From positions 20,376 through 84,375 of IMG/VR virus record IMGVR_UViG_3300043446_005369: DNA of 64,000 nt, one strand, 5' to 3'. Source of the stretch: a virus. Positions 15,854-23,527 of the stretch are shown one piece after another; the first letter of the stretch is position 1; each line of letters opens with the position of its first letter. The notes beneath the pieces were generated by a model, which made no database searches, was not told the DNA's origin, and saw nothing but the letters and a program-made list of their open reading frames with translations. The position numbers and the translations under genes were made by a program.

Positions 15854-15880
15854 TTAAAGGGGGTTGACAAGACCCCCGAA
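15854..15880 (-). terminator. Weak hairpin between the Sm-like gene and gp55
   Basis: On the minus strand GGGGG and CCCCC flank a 9-base loop containing TTGTCAA, followed by only TTTAAA. It could be a weak terminator for the Sm-like gene; the short T-run keeps confidence low. Confidence 0.35.
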
Positions 15881-15925
15881 TCCATGTAGACTAGCTTTGT
15901 CATCGATGAAGGGTGGGTTGTGTCT

Positions 15926-16330
15926 TTAAGTTTCTTTAAGACCTTTAAAGATCTTTTCAAGATTCTTTCTAGCTTCTTCTACAGATCCTAAGTATCCCAT
16001 CTTAGAAGTAATCTTGTTAGAATCATTATGAATATCAGTTGTATCTGAACTGTCTCTTAAATAAGAATTATAAAGATCTATTAGTTTTTTATCTTTAATT
16101 TCAGTCATAGTAATGACTTTATTAAGAGTAATAATAAAGAAATCATCAGTAGAGAATTCTATCCAAGGTTTTATTTTAATATGAGTTCCATACTGATTTG
16201 TTAAAAGTTTTAAGATAACAGGATCTTGTAAAACAATAAATGTATCATCTTCTGTTTCATCTATCATAATTAATGATAGTATCTCTTCTCCTGAAATTAG
16301 TTTAAGTAAACAGTAAAATTCCTCTCCCAT
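15926..16330 (-). CDS. Sm-like conserved phage protein (134 aa)
   Basis: It starts MGEEFYCLLKLISGEEILSLIM and continues with alternating beta-like segments (FIVLQDPVILKLL, IKIKPWIEFST, FFIITLNKVITMTEI), then a helical C-terminus (VEEARKNLEKIFKGLKE). The first 85 residues fit a small Sm/Lsm-like beta-barrel of the kind found next to uvsW in marine T4-like phages. No catalytic residues are visible; RNA binding would be inference. It sits between uvsW and gp55, ten bases after the uvsW... gene order on the minus strand. Confidence 0.7.
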   Translation of the reverse strand: MGEEFYCLLKLISGEEILSLIMIDETEDDTFIVLQDPVILKLLTNQYGTHIKIKPWIEFSTDDFFIITLNKVITMTEIKDKKLIDLYNSYLRDSSDTTDIHNDSNKITSKMGYLGSVEEARKNLEKIFKGLKET

Positions 16331-16339
16331 AGTTAATAA

Positions 16340-17803
16340 TTATTTTTGAAATGGTATATTGACAATATCATAGTTGAAGTTTTCTTCTGAATATATTTTA
16401 ATTCGTTCTATTAAATGATTTAATGTGTAATTTCTTTTAGATTTATAAGTAATATCATCAGCTATATCATATAAAGTTGCTTTTGTTTTTTGATCACTTT
16501 TTCTTAAAACTCTACCGATTGATTGTAAATTGCGAATTCTAGATTTAGATGGAGAAGCAAAAATTACATTATGTAAATTTTTAATATTAATACCTGTAGA
16601 GAATGTTCCATAAGATGCAACAATAATTGCATTATTTTCTCTTTCAGTAATTTCTCTTACTTTTTCACGATTCTCAGTATCTACTCCACCATGAACAAAA
16701 AATATTTGACGATTATTAATTTTGTTCTTATTTATTAATTCATATAAAGGTTGCCCATGAGTTTCTACTCTTGAGTATAGAATTAATGTATTACCCTTTA
16801 AATCTAGTGCAAGATTTTTGATAAATGAATTTCTTTTCTTATGATTAATAAGATACTGAACTTCCTCTTCGTAGTTATTAAATTGTTGAGCTGAATGTTT
16901 TAACAGAAGAATATTAATATCCAATTTGGCTAGATGACCTTTTTGCATGAGTTCATCAGTTTTTATTACTTTATATGATGGGCCAAAAAGACCTTCTAAT
17001 ACTAGTTTATGCACTTCTATGTCATCTAGAGTTCCAGTAAAACCAAATCTGTATTTTGCGTCCTTCAATTTTGAAAGTATAGTTGTAAGTGACTTAGCTT
17101 TTGCTGCATGACATTCATCTACAATTACACATTGAAATTTTTCAAAATAAGAATTAGGTAACTTAATTAATGATTGCCAAGTAGATATATAAACATTTTT
17201 ATCACTAATTTTTTCTCTTCCGGAATAAATCATATGACAATGTTGATTTGCATCCCAGCCATAATCATCGAAGTCCTTATATAGCTGAGATACTAGAGAT
17301 GTTGTTGGAACTATGATTAAGATATTATTATTTTTACTTATATAATATCTGGTAAGAGCATAAATCATCATACTCTTTCCACTTCCAGTAGGAGAAACTA
17401 TAACTTTACGATTATATTTTAATGCTTCTACGATACCATTAATTTGATAGTCTCTTGGTTTGATATGAGTAATTGAATTTAAGTAATCTTTAACACCTTC
17501 AATTGTGATATTTTGATTTGCCTCGAAAGGAAGGCCATAAAATTTATTATCAACAAATTCGTAAGTGTAATTATAATCTCTACAAAATTGAACAATTCGA
17601 TCTAGCAGTCCAACGTAAATTTCATGTGTGGTTACGTTAAACATATAAATGATTCCATCCCACCATCGATTTCGATATGCTGGGGAAAATTTTGCATTTG
17701 GAACCTCAAATTTAAATGCGTCTCTTAACTCATAGTAAACATGAGGTTCTGCTTTGATTTGAAGATAAACTTCGTTCTTCTTTGAAATAATCAAGTGAGA
17801 CAT
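16340..17803 (-). CDS. uvsW: RNA-DNA/DNA helicase UvsW
   Basis: A 487-aa superfamily 2 helicase. The N-terminal accessory domain contains RDAFKFEVPNAKFSPAYRNRWWDG. Motif I is SPTGSGKS (137-144), motif II is DECH (229-232), motif III is GFTGT, and motif VI is QSIGRVLRK. T4 UvsW (503 aa) unwinds R-loops and branched DNA and switches replication from origins to recombination. It lies downstream of uvsY and a small late gene. Confidence 0.96.
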   Translation of the reverse strand: MSHLIISKKNEVYLQIKAEPHVYYELRDAFKFEVPNAKFSPAYRNRWWDGIIYMFNVTTHEIYVGLLDRIVQFCRDYNYTYEFVDNKFYGLPFEANQNITIEGVKDYLNSITHIKPRDYQINGIVEALKYNRKVIVSPTGSGKSMMIYALTRYYISKNNNILIIVPTTSLVSQLYKDFDDYGWDANQHCHMIYSGREKISDKNVYISTWQSLIKLPNSYFEKFQCVIVDECHAAKAKSLTTILSKLKDAKYRFGFTGTLDDIEVHKLVLEGLFGPSYKVIKTDELMQKGHLAKLDINILLLKHSAQQFNNYEEEVQYLINHKKRNSFIKNLALDLKGNTLILYSRVETHGQPLYELINKNKINNRQIFFVHGGVDTENREKVREITERENNAIIVASYGTFSTGINIKNLHNVIFASPSKSRIRNLQSIGRVLRKSDQKTKATLYDIADDITYKSKRNYTLNHLIERIKIYSEENFNYDIVNIPFQK

Positions 17804-17828
17804 TCATAAAATAATCAGCTGCGATTAT

Positions 17829-18236
17829 TTATTTGTCCATATAAACAGGTTTTCCTTGATATGTCCCGGTTTTAACTCTTCCTGATGCAGTTGGTCTGGA
17901 TTTCATTGTCAGATATGCAGCTCCAACGGGTCCTGCCCCTCTCAAATATGGAGCTGCAATTGAAGCTGCTGGAGCTAGAGTTTTGATTGCACCTCCCACA
18001 GCACCACCAACTGCTTTTCCTGTAATATTTGTTAAAGTATTTGCAACATCACCTGCAGCACCAGTTATAGGATTAAAAGCAGATCCTATACCCTTAATAA
18101 TATTCCTCGAAACATTTGCTGGATTTTGTCCACTTACACTTGGAAGACGATTCCAAATATTTCGAGCAACTTGACCTGCTTTAGGTGATAAAGAATTTGC
18201 TTGAACTTCTAAAATAAATTCTTGAAATGTCTTCAT
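17829..18236 (-). CDS. Putative internal head protein with capsid-targeting-like N-terminus (135 aa)
   Basis: It starts MKTFQEFILEVQANS, almost the T4 capsid-targeting sequence MKTYQEFIAE, and ILE-V fits the gp21 protease cleavage pattern (hydrophobic-x-Glu before the cut). The rest is Gly/Ala/Pro-rich with weakly hydrophobic stretches (VGGAVGGAIKTLAPAASIAAPYLRGAGPVGAAYL) and a basic end. A CTAAATA element overlaps the uvsY stop immediately upstream, which fits late expression inside a recombination-gene block. T4 internal proteins enter the prohead and are injected with DNA; that role here is inference. Confidence 0.68.
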   Translation of the reverse strand: MKTFQEFILEVQANSLSPKAGQVARNIWNRLPSVSGQNPANVSRNIIKGIGSAFNPITGAAGDVANTLTNITGKAVGGAVGGAIKTLAPAASIAAPYLRGAGPVGAAYLTMKSRPTASGRVKTGTYQGKPVYMDK

Positions 18237-18245
18237 TTTTAATTT

Positions 18246-18252
18246 TATTTAG
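18246..18252 (-). promoter_or_regulatory. Late-promoter-like CTAAATA upstream of the 135-aa gene
   Basis: The minus strand reads AACTAAATAAAATT, with the element ending 10 bases before the ATG at 18236. Its TAA is the stop codon of uvsY. Confidence 0.45.
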
Positions 18253-18680
18253 TTATATCCAGCAATAAATTTAGACCACTCAATGCTGTTTTTAATCTGA
18301 AAAGATCTGTTAGAAACGGTCTTTATGATCTCTTCTAGGAACTTCAGCATGGTGTCATAGTAGCGAACCTTCATCTCCGCTTTGGAAAGCCTCTCATCGG
18401 CCTCTAGATGCCTCTGTAAGGCGTCTTTATCCCTCACCTTGTAGGGGAATGGCTCTTGGGCATAAACCTCTGCTGCAGCCTTTCCTGAGTAGTAGTTGTA
18501 GCGTTCCAGTTTGATTCTACTTAGAGTCTCTTTTGCACGTTCTCTGAGTAGAGTTGTGGTATTATATACAGTATAATATTTTGCATGTAGTTGTGGAATT
18601 TTTAAAGATTCTTCATGCAGATTATCGGGATCAATCACCGAATCTTTTTTCCACATTTCTTCAATATCTTCAAGTGTCAT
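18249..18680 (-). CDS. uvsY: Recombination mediator UvsY
   Basis: A 143-aa protein with the UvsY pattern: MTLEDIEEMWKKDSVID at the start, RIKLERYNYYSGKAAAEVY in the middle and IIKTVSNRSFQIKNSIEWSKFIAG at the end. UvsY helps load the UvsX recombinase on ssDNA coated by gp32. Length matches T4 UvsY (137 aa). It overlaps the end of the gp3-like gene by four bases. Confidence 0.93.
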   Translation of the reverse strand: MTLEDIEEMWKKDSVIDPDNLHEESLKIPQLHAKYYTVYNTTTLLRERAKETLSRIKLERYNYYSGKAAAEVYAQEPFPYKVRDKDALQRHLEADERLSKAEMKVRYYDTMLKFLEEIIKTVSNRSFQIKNSIEWSKFIAGYN

Positions 18681-19222
18681 AGGGGCTTGTTGTTTTTGTC
18701 AAGTATGTTGTAGATAGTATACTTGAACACTGCCTCTGTTGTAAAGTACTGTATGTCCGATTTTGTCGAATCAAACTCCAATGCAGAAAGTGAAATTGGA
18801 TATAAATCTTTAAATTTAATCACAATATTAGTATTGAAATTACTATCTAAAATTGATAGTGATCCATCACTAAACCCTTTTAATGAATCTTGATTTCCAG
18901 CATCATCTGTAATTAAATTTTTATATTGTTGCGCAGTTTCTGGAAATCCAAGACCAGTAATCCAATTATGAATAGCACTATAATTTACAAAATCTTCATC
19001 TACTAGAAATTTAATGCTAAAATCTCCATATGAAATTTTATCTCCAGGTACATCAATATCCTTTAAATAGGTGGATTGCGTTTCTGTTGATAAAGTAATA
19101 TCTGGAATTTTTGCAGAATTACAAAAGAAAGCTATTTTTGGATTTTTACTAATTGTAAATTTAAATCCTATTGGAGATAAAAAATTCCGATTTGAAATTT
19201 GATTCGCAAAAGCGTTTGTCAT
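18677..19222 (-). CDS. 3: Tail tube terminator gp3-like (gp19-fold) protein
   Basis: A 181-aa protein with a tail-tube-like fold pattern: FKFTISKNPKIAFFCNSAKIPDI, then ISYGDFSIKFLVDEDFVNYSAIHNWITGLGFP, and a C-terminal strand-rich segment. T4 gp3 (176 aa) caps the head-proximal end of the tail tube and has the same FLVDE-type segment. Marine T4-like phages carry gp3 between gp23 and uvsY, as here. It is distinct from gp19 at 26503-27093. The assignment to gp3 rests on position and the IPxI/FLVDE pattern. Confidence 0.8.
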   Translation of the reverse strand: MTNAFANQISNRNFLSPIGFKFTISKNPKIAFFCNSAKIPDITLSTETQSTYLKDIDVPGDKISYGDFSIKFLVDEDFVNYSAIHNWITGLGFPETAQQYKNLITDDAGNQDSLKGFSDGSLSILDSNFNTNIVIKFKDLYPISLSALEFDSTKSDIQYFTTEAVFKYTIYNILDKNNKPL

Positions 19223-19404
19223 GGATTTTTAATTGGAACCAATCTAAATGGAGTATGAGTAACACCTCTTGCTCTAGGACCCATTTGTCCTCTTTTTGCT
19301 TTATTTAAATTATCTTGTTCTACTGACCCAAGAGGTATTATATTATCTTTTGATATTCTTCTATTATTTGAAGCGTCTTCCAAAAATTGTTGAAAAGATT
19401 TCAT
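19219..19404 (-). CDS. Small putative internal head protein with capsid-targeting-like N-terminus (61 aa)
   Basis: It starts MKSFQQFLEDASNNRRISKD and is basic in the second half (KAKRGQMGPRARGVTHTPF). The first ten residues follow the T4 capsid-targeting pattern, and QFLE could be a gp21 cut site. It lies between gp23 and gp3, next to the head genes, and its end overlaps the gp3 ATG. A CTAAATA element lies 16 bases upstream, just after the gp23 terminator. Role in the head core is inference. Confidence 0.65.
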   Translation of the reverse strand: MKSFQQFLEDASNNRRISKDNIIPLGSVEQDNLNKAKRGQMGPRARGVTHTPFRLVPIKNP

Positions 19405-19419
19405 TTTACTTTTTATTTG

Positions 19420-19426
19420 TATTTAG
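19420..19426 (-). promoter_or_regulatory. Late-promoter-like CTAAATA downstream of gp23
   Basis: The minus strand reads TCTAAATACAAATA between the gp23 terminator and the 61-aa gene. The same CTAAATACAAATAA string occurs before gp13. Confidence 0.5.
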
Positions 19427-19428
19427 AT

Positions 19429-19454
19429 AAAAAAAGAGCCCCTCTCGGGGCTCT
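19429..19454 (-). terminator. Intrinsic terminator after gp23
   Basis: On the minus strand AGAGCCCC/GGGGCTCT forms a perfect 8-bp stem with a GAGA loop followed by TTTTTTT. A second hairpin, TGTGAG/CTCACA, spans the gp23 stop codon (about 19460-19475). Confidence 0.92.
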
Positions 19455-19471
19455 AAGATTTGTGAGATTGC

Positions 19472-20884
19472 TCACATTAGATTTTGTACTTTAACTCTTC
19501 TGTAGTATACGTTAGAGTTTGCAGTAATGTTATCAGGTGAAGTAGCAGCAGTAGCACCCTTCGCAAATGGATTCGCAACAATACCATAACGAGTCTTAAA
19601 TCCAATTTTTGGTTGGAAGGTTTGCTCACCAACTGCACGTACCATCTGTAGAGGTACGTATGGGCAATAGAAGAGACCTGCATCATAAGGAGAGGCACCC
19701 TTATAACCCATTACATAGAATTGATTAGCAGAAACGTTTGCGGAATATGGGTCAATGTATACACGATACTTACCCTGAAGAATTCCAGCAAAAGTATTGC
19801 CAGTATCATCTACTTGAAGATTTGAGTTTAGAGCTGGGGTATAATCCAGAACTCCGGCCATAGTTAGTGCAGAAGCAACGTCGGCAGAGCAAAGGATCAT
19901 ATTACCCTTTCCTCTACGAGTTTGCTGAGCGATAGCGTTGGCATCACGCTCAATCTGGAAAATTAGACCTTTAAACTTCTCAACAGACCAACGGCCATTG
20001 GAGTCAACATCAAGGTCAAAAGTACCAGCAGTTGCGGTATTAACTTGAGCACCAGGAACAGCAATCTTATAAATGGTACGAATGATCTCACGGTTAATCT
20101 CAGCAAGAATCTCAGTGGAGAGAATATTTGCGAGTTCCGCTTCAGCATTCAGACCATGAATAGCCTTTAGGTCCTGAGCAAGCTCAAGTGAGTACTCAGC
20201 TTTTAAAGCACGGCTCCTTGCAGTAACGGTAAGCTTCTCGATTGAGAAAGCCATTTCGTTAAAGTAAGTTCCAGAACCACCATCACCGAGAGCTTCAGAA
20301 TCGGCAGTAACCATGCCTTCACCAACATTATAAGCCTGTTGATTAGCATTGGTTGCATCAAGAATTGAAGGATTGCTGCCTGAAACTGGTGATGTAGTAC
20401 CAAGACCAACAGCACCGTCAATAAATCCACGATCAAGATTACGTCCTTTATTTTGACCGGAGAAGGAAGAATCAGCTTCATTATAGAAAGCTTCAGTTCC
20501 AGTCATGTTATTATAACGGGAACGCATTGCAAAAATTAGACCTGTGGGGCCGTTCATTGGCTGAACACCACAAAGATCATATGCAATGAGATTAGGCATT
20601 GAACGGCGAATCAGAGAGATTAGCACTGGATCAAAACCTGCAACTGGAGTTCCAGTTGTATTTGAAGCACTACCAGTATATCCACCAGTTACACCAGCGG
20701 AACTAAAGCTTTGAGTAGGAGCTTCATATAGGAAAGAGCGTTCTTCACGTAGTTCTCTTTCTTGGTTCTCTAACAGGATAGCGGTTACGGCTCTACGGTG
20801 TGAGTCTGAAATGCGATCCATTCCTTGATAATCAAGAATTGGTGCCCACTTCTCCTGCAGATACTCTGCGTTATACATCTGCAT
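19472..20884 (-). CDS. 23: Major capsid protein gp23
   Basis: A 470-aa T4-type major capsid protein forming the hexamers of the head. Residues 1-54 are the helical prohead segment (LQEKWAPILDYQGMDRISDSHRR). FLYE at 51-54 before APTQ is the likely gp21 cleavage point. The mature part has RRSMPNLIAYDLCGVQPMNGPTGLIFAMRSRY and the C-terminal PFAKG region. Length is typical of marine relatives. The start has AAGAGG at nine-base spacing. A strong terminator follows, as expected for a highly expressed gene. Confidence 0.98.
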   Translation of the reverse strand: MQMYNAEYLQEKWAPILDYQGMDRISDSHRRAVTAILLENQERELREERSFLYEAPTQSFSSAGVTGGYTGSASNTTGTPVAGFDPVLISLIRRSMPNLIAYDLCGVQPMNGPTGLIFAMRSRYNNMTGTEAFYNEADSSFSGQNKGRNLDRGFIDGAVGLGTTSPVSGSNPSILDATNANQQAYNVGEGMVTADSEALGDGGSGTYFNEMAFSIEKLTVTARSRALKAEYSLELAQDLKAIHGLNAEAELANILSTEILAEINREIIRTIYKIAVPGAQVNTATAGTFDLDVDSNGRWSVEKFKGLIFQIERDANAIAQQTRRGKGNMILCSADVASALTMAGVLDYTPALNSNLQVDDTGNTFAGILQGKYRVYIDPYSANVSANQFYVMGYKGASPYDAGLFYCPYVPLQMVRAVGEQTFQPKIGFKTRYGIVANPFAKGATAATSPDNITANSNVYYRRVKVQNLM

Positions 20885-20928
20885 TGAATTTACCTCTTAA
20901 AAGTTTTGTTTGATTTATGATTTAGAAA

Positions 20929-22098
20929 TCACTTTCTAGCGACTCTACTAAGAGTTTCTAAGTAAGCTTCCATTGCAGGAGATACTGAGGAATACTCGGT
21001 ATCCCCATCATAGTAAACTTCTTCTGAAAGAATCTCTGTAGTTTCTCTTTGAGTACTAGTAGTTGAAGGGAAATAAGATTCTCTTAGTGTTACTAGCTTC
21101 TCACGATAGTTTTCTTCACCATCAAACTCAACATTTTCGGCAAGAGAAGCGAGTTTGTCTTTTTGAGAAAGTGCAAGACCTTCTGCGACATCTGCAAAAA
21201 TTACATCAGCAACTGACTCGGCTAATCTTCTATTAAGAGCAACATTTCTTTCAATTTGCTCGTTGAGTTTTTCTTCCATTTCATCAAGTTTATCTACCAT
21301 ACTCTCGACAACATCATATTTATCTTCAGGTATTGATACATAATGTTCTTCAAAAAGTTGTCTCATTCCATAAAGAAATGATTCTGTCATTTGATTTTTG
21401 ATACCCATTTCGACTGCAAGAGCATTTTCTTGCATCCATTCGTCTGCAGCATATTCTAGATAAGTATCCAGACGATCTGTGAGTTCTTCTTTAATAACTT
21501 CAATTTCTTCTACGAGTGCATTCTCGTAGGTTTCTTGAAGTTGCTCTTTAATTTCTGAAACTTTAGAACGAATCGCAGCTTCAAAAATAGTGCGAGCCTT
21601 TTCTTGAAATTCTTCAGAAAGATCTTCACCATCTAGAAGAGCACTGACATCTTCATCGATATCAAATTCCTCTTCCATTTTCTTTTCTTCAGTCTCTTCG
21701 TCTTCGTCTTCTTCGTCGTCTTCGGCTTCTTCAGAAACTACGTCTTCGTCCTCATCATCTTCTAGATATTCGTCTTCATCTTCAACTTCTTCTTTCATTC
21801 CTTGACCTGGAAGTCCAACAGGAGTTGCTGAAGTACGTGGACCTTCGGCAGCTTGAGCCCTAGCATTGACTACATTTCGTACCTGTGCTAAAGTTGCTCC
21901 AGGTGTTCTGAGAACAGCTGAATCATCATCAGGACGATAATTTTCGGGAGTAGGGCCACCTAAATCTTCCCAAGCTCCAGTTTGTCCAGGAATCATAACT
22001 CCTGATGCATTCTGTGCAATGCCTTGCATTGGATCGGCAGCTGAAGCCCCTTTGGTTACTACGTTTTCCATTTCTTGTAAATTTCTACCAACGGACAT
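20929..22098 (-). CDS. 22: Prohead core scaffolding protein gp22
   Basis: A 389-aa acidic, helical scaffold protein. Residues about 100-155 are an extreme Glu/Asp run. The rest is long amphipathic helix (VSEIKEQLQETYENALVEEIEVIKEELTDRLDTYLEYAADEWM; DVIFADVAEGLALSQKDKLASLAENVEF) typical of T4-like gp22. It forms the prohead core and is degraded by gp21. The N-terminal 100 residues are Gly/Pro-rich. A TATAAATA lies about 28 bases upstream. Position between gp21 and gp23 matches T4. Confidence 0.95.
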   Translation of the reverse strand: MSVGRNLQEMENVVTKGASAADPMQGIAQNASGVMIPGQTGAWEDLGGPTPENYRPDDDSAVLRTPGATLAQVRNVVNARAQAAEGPRTSATPVGLPGQGMKEEVEDEDEYLEDDEDEDVVSEEAEDDEEDEDEETEEKKMEEEFDIDEDVSALLDGEDLSEEFQEKARTIFEAAIRSKVSEIKEQLQETYENALVEEIEVIKEELTDRLDTYLEYAADEWMQENALAVEMGIKNQMTESFLYGMRQLFEEHYVSIPEDKYDVVESMVDKLDEMEEKLNEQIERNVALNRRLAESVADVIFADVAEGLALSQKDKLASLAENVEFDGEENYREKLVTLRESYFPSTTSTQRETTEILSEEVYYDGDTEYSSVSPAMEAYLETLSRVARK

Positions 22099-22125
22099 TT
22101 TAGATTTCTGTTTTTAATCTATATT

Positions 22126-22133
22126 TATTTATA
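22126..22133 (-). promoter_or_regulatory. Late promoter TATAAATA upstream of gp22
   Basis: Perfect match on the minus strand (TTTATAAATAAATATAG) in the short gap between the gp21 stop and the gp22 ATG at 22098. Confidence 0.65.
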
Positions 22134-22135
22134 AA

Positions 22136-22786
22136 TTATAAATTTGAAAGAAACTCTTGGAACAATTTTACTTTATGTTCTTGAAGTGTTCTTTCATCAA
22201 CAAGTGTATTAATTCTCTTTTTTGTGGATTCTACAAGTTTTTCCTGAAGAATACCTCCACTCCACACCCACTCTTTTCCTTCCATAATACCCTGAACAAA
22301 TGCGTCAGGGGCAGAAGGATCCGCTACAATGTCTGCAGCAGTAGCCAACATAAAATCTTCTCCAACAATTTTATGACCTTCATTAGTCATTTTTAATGAT
22401 CCGACACCACGAGAAGAAACTCCCAAACATACACCTTCATGAATAAGAGATTTTGCAATCTTACCCATTGGAGTTTCAAGAAGTTGAGCCTTACCTACAA
22501 AATTTCTACCTTCTTGACGAAGAGATACAATTTTATGTGAAACTCGATCTAAATTTACAGTAGGTCCATCAGGATGTCCTAATTCGCCAAGAGCACGACC
22601 TTTATTGATAAATGATTCTGAATAACGATTTACTTCACGGCGAAGTGTTTCTAATGGATACATTCTTCCATTACGATTACAAATGTCTCCTTGAAGGAAA
22701 ATACCTTCAATAAACATTTTTTTCTCAGATCCCTTACCTTCGGTAATGAATTTTACTTTTTGAGCTTCTTCTGTGATGAGTTTCAT
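22136..22786 (-). CDS. 21: Prohead core protease gp21
   Basis: A 216-aa serine protease of the T4 gp21 family that cleaves prohead proteins during maturation. It has NRNGRMYPLETLRREV, the catalytic His in GELGHPDGP (His71) and the catalytic Ser segment LGVSSRGVGS (Ser124/125). ADIVADPSAPDAFV follows. Length matches T4 (212 aa). The protease would act on gp23, gp22, the gp67-like protein and probably the capsid-targeting small proteins in this window. Confidence 0.97.
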   Translation of the reverse strand: MKLITEEAQKVKFITEGKGSEKKMFIEGIFLQGDICNRNGRMYPLETLRREVNRYSESFINKGRALGELGHPDGPTVNLDRVSHKIVSLRQEGRNFVGKAQLLETPMGKIAKSLIHEGVCLGVSSRGVGSLKMTNEGHKIVGEDFMLATAADIVADPSAPDAFVQGIMEGKEWVWSGGILQEKLVESTKKRINTLVDERTLQEHKVKLFQEFLSNL

Positions 22787-22788
22787 TT

Positions 22789-23331
22789 TTATTCTGAGAC
22801 TAGGGTTACTACTTCTGCAATATTAAAGAAAGTATTTGGTTCATAAGATAAGCATGAAACCTTAACGCTTCTTGCAACTGTCGCTCCCGCAACTACTGGA
22901 GAAACTATTGATGAACTATTAAAATCAATGGTAATTGATGAATCTGTAGACGATATAACTGGCTTATGCGTTGTGTTTATTCCAACTGTTTGAGCATTTT
23001 CAATTGTTACATAATCACCAACTTCAAATGGATTTCCTGCATTATTTCCAAAAATTAATGTAGTTGAAGTGCCAGTAGTGATACCTGAAATAACTTGTCT
23101 TTTTAGTGTTTCCTTAAGAATATCAACACTATAGGAAGTGATATGATAGTTATTTTGTGTTGCAACTGGATTATTTCCAATTGCAATATAGCCTCCAGCA
23201 CTTCCTGTAGTTGAACCAATAGTAATTCTCAAATAACCACTCTTTAATGCAATAGGCACACTAGTTGCTGCAACTCCTACTGACGGAGTAAGCCTTGGTA
23301 TATTTGTATCTTGAACTATTTTTGTGGCCAT
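22789..23331 (-). CDS. Unknown head-cluster protein between gp67 and gp21 (180 aa)
   Basis: A beta-rich, Ser/Thr/Gly/Val-rich protein without recognisable motif (GYLRITIGSTTGSAGGYIAIGNN, TSTTLIFGNNAGNPFEVGDYVTIENAQTVG). It sits inside the prohead gene block and overlaps the gp67-like stop (TAATG) with GGAGAAAACG upstream, so it is probably a virion or prohead component. A similar gene often lies here in marine T4-like phages. Function not known. Confidence 0.7.
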   Translation of the reverse strand: MATKIVQDTNIPRLTPSVGVAATSVPIALKSGYLRITIGSTTGSAGGYIAIGNNPVATQNNYHITSYSVDILKETLKRQVISGITTGTSTTLIFGNNAGNPFEVGDYVTIENAQTVGINTTHKPVISSTDSSITIDFNSSSIVSPVVAGATVARSVKVSCLSYEPNTFFNIAEVVTLVSE

Positions 23332-23495
23332 TATTCGTTTTCTCCGGATTCATAATCATCAAACATTGATGCTGTAACTTCTGGAACAACACTATCAATT
23401 TTTTCACCAGCTTTTGCGTATAATAATTCTTTGATTTTATCAGTAATATCTGATGGTTTTCCATCAGTTGCAATCAAATCGACGAGATCTTCCAT
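23331..23495 (-). CDS. 67: gp67-like prohead core protein (54 aa)
   Basis: A 54-aa acidic protein, MEDLVDLIATDGKPSDITDKIKELLYAKAG, ending SMFDDYESGENE. T4 gp67 (80 aa) begins in the same style (MEGLIEAI) and lies between gp20 and gp21 (with gp68), as here. It would be a prohead core component degraded by gp21. It is shorter than T4 gp67 and lacks the very long acidic tail. A perfect late promoter lies 25 bases upstream. Assigned by position and pattern. Confidence 0.75.
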   Translation of the reverse strand: MEDLVDLIATDGKPSDITDKIKELLYAKAGEKIDSVVPEVTASMFDDYESGENE

Positions 23496-23519
23496 AAAAT
23501 TTAAACTATGTTATAGAGT

Positions 23520-23527
23520 TATTTATA
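23520..23527 (-). promoter_or_regulatory. Late promoter TATAAATA overlapping the gp20 stop
   Basis: On the minus strand the gp20 coding end GGKI is followed by TAA, which is the TAA inside TATAAATA. It lies 25 bases before the gp67-like ATG at 23495. Confidence 0.65.
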
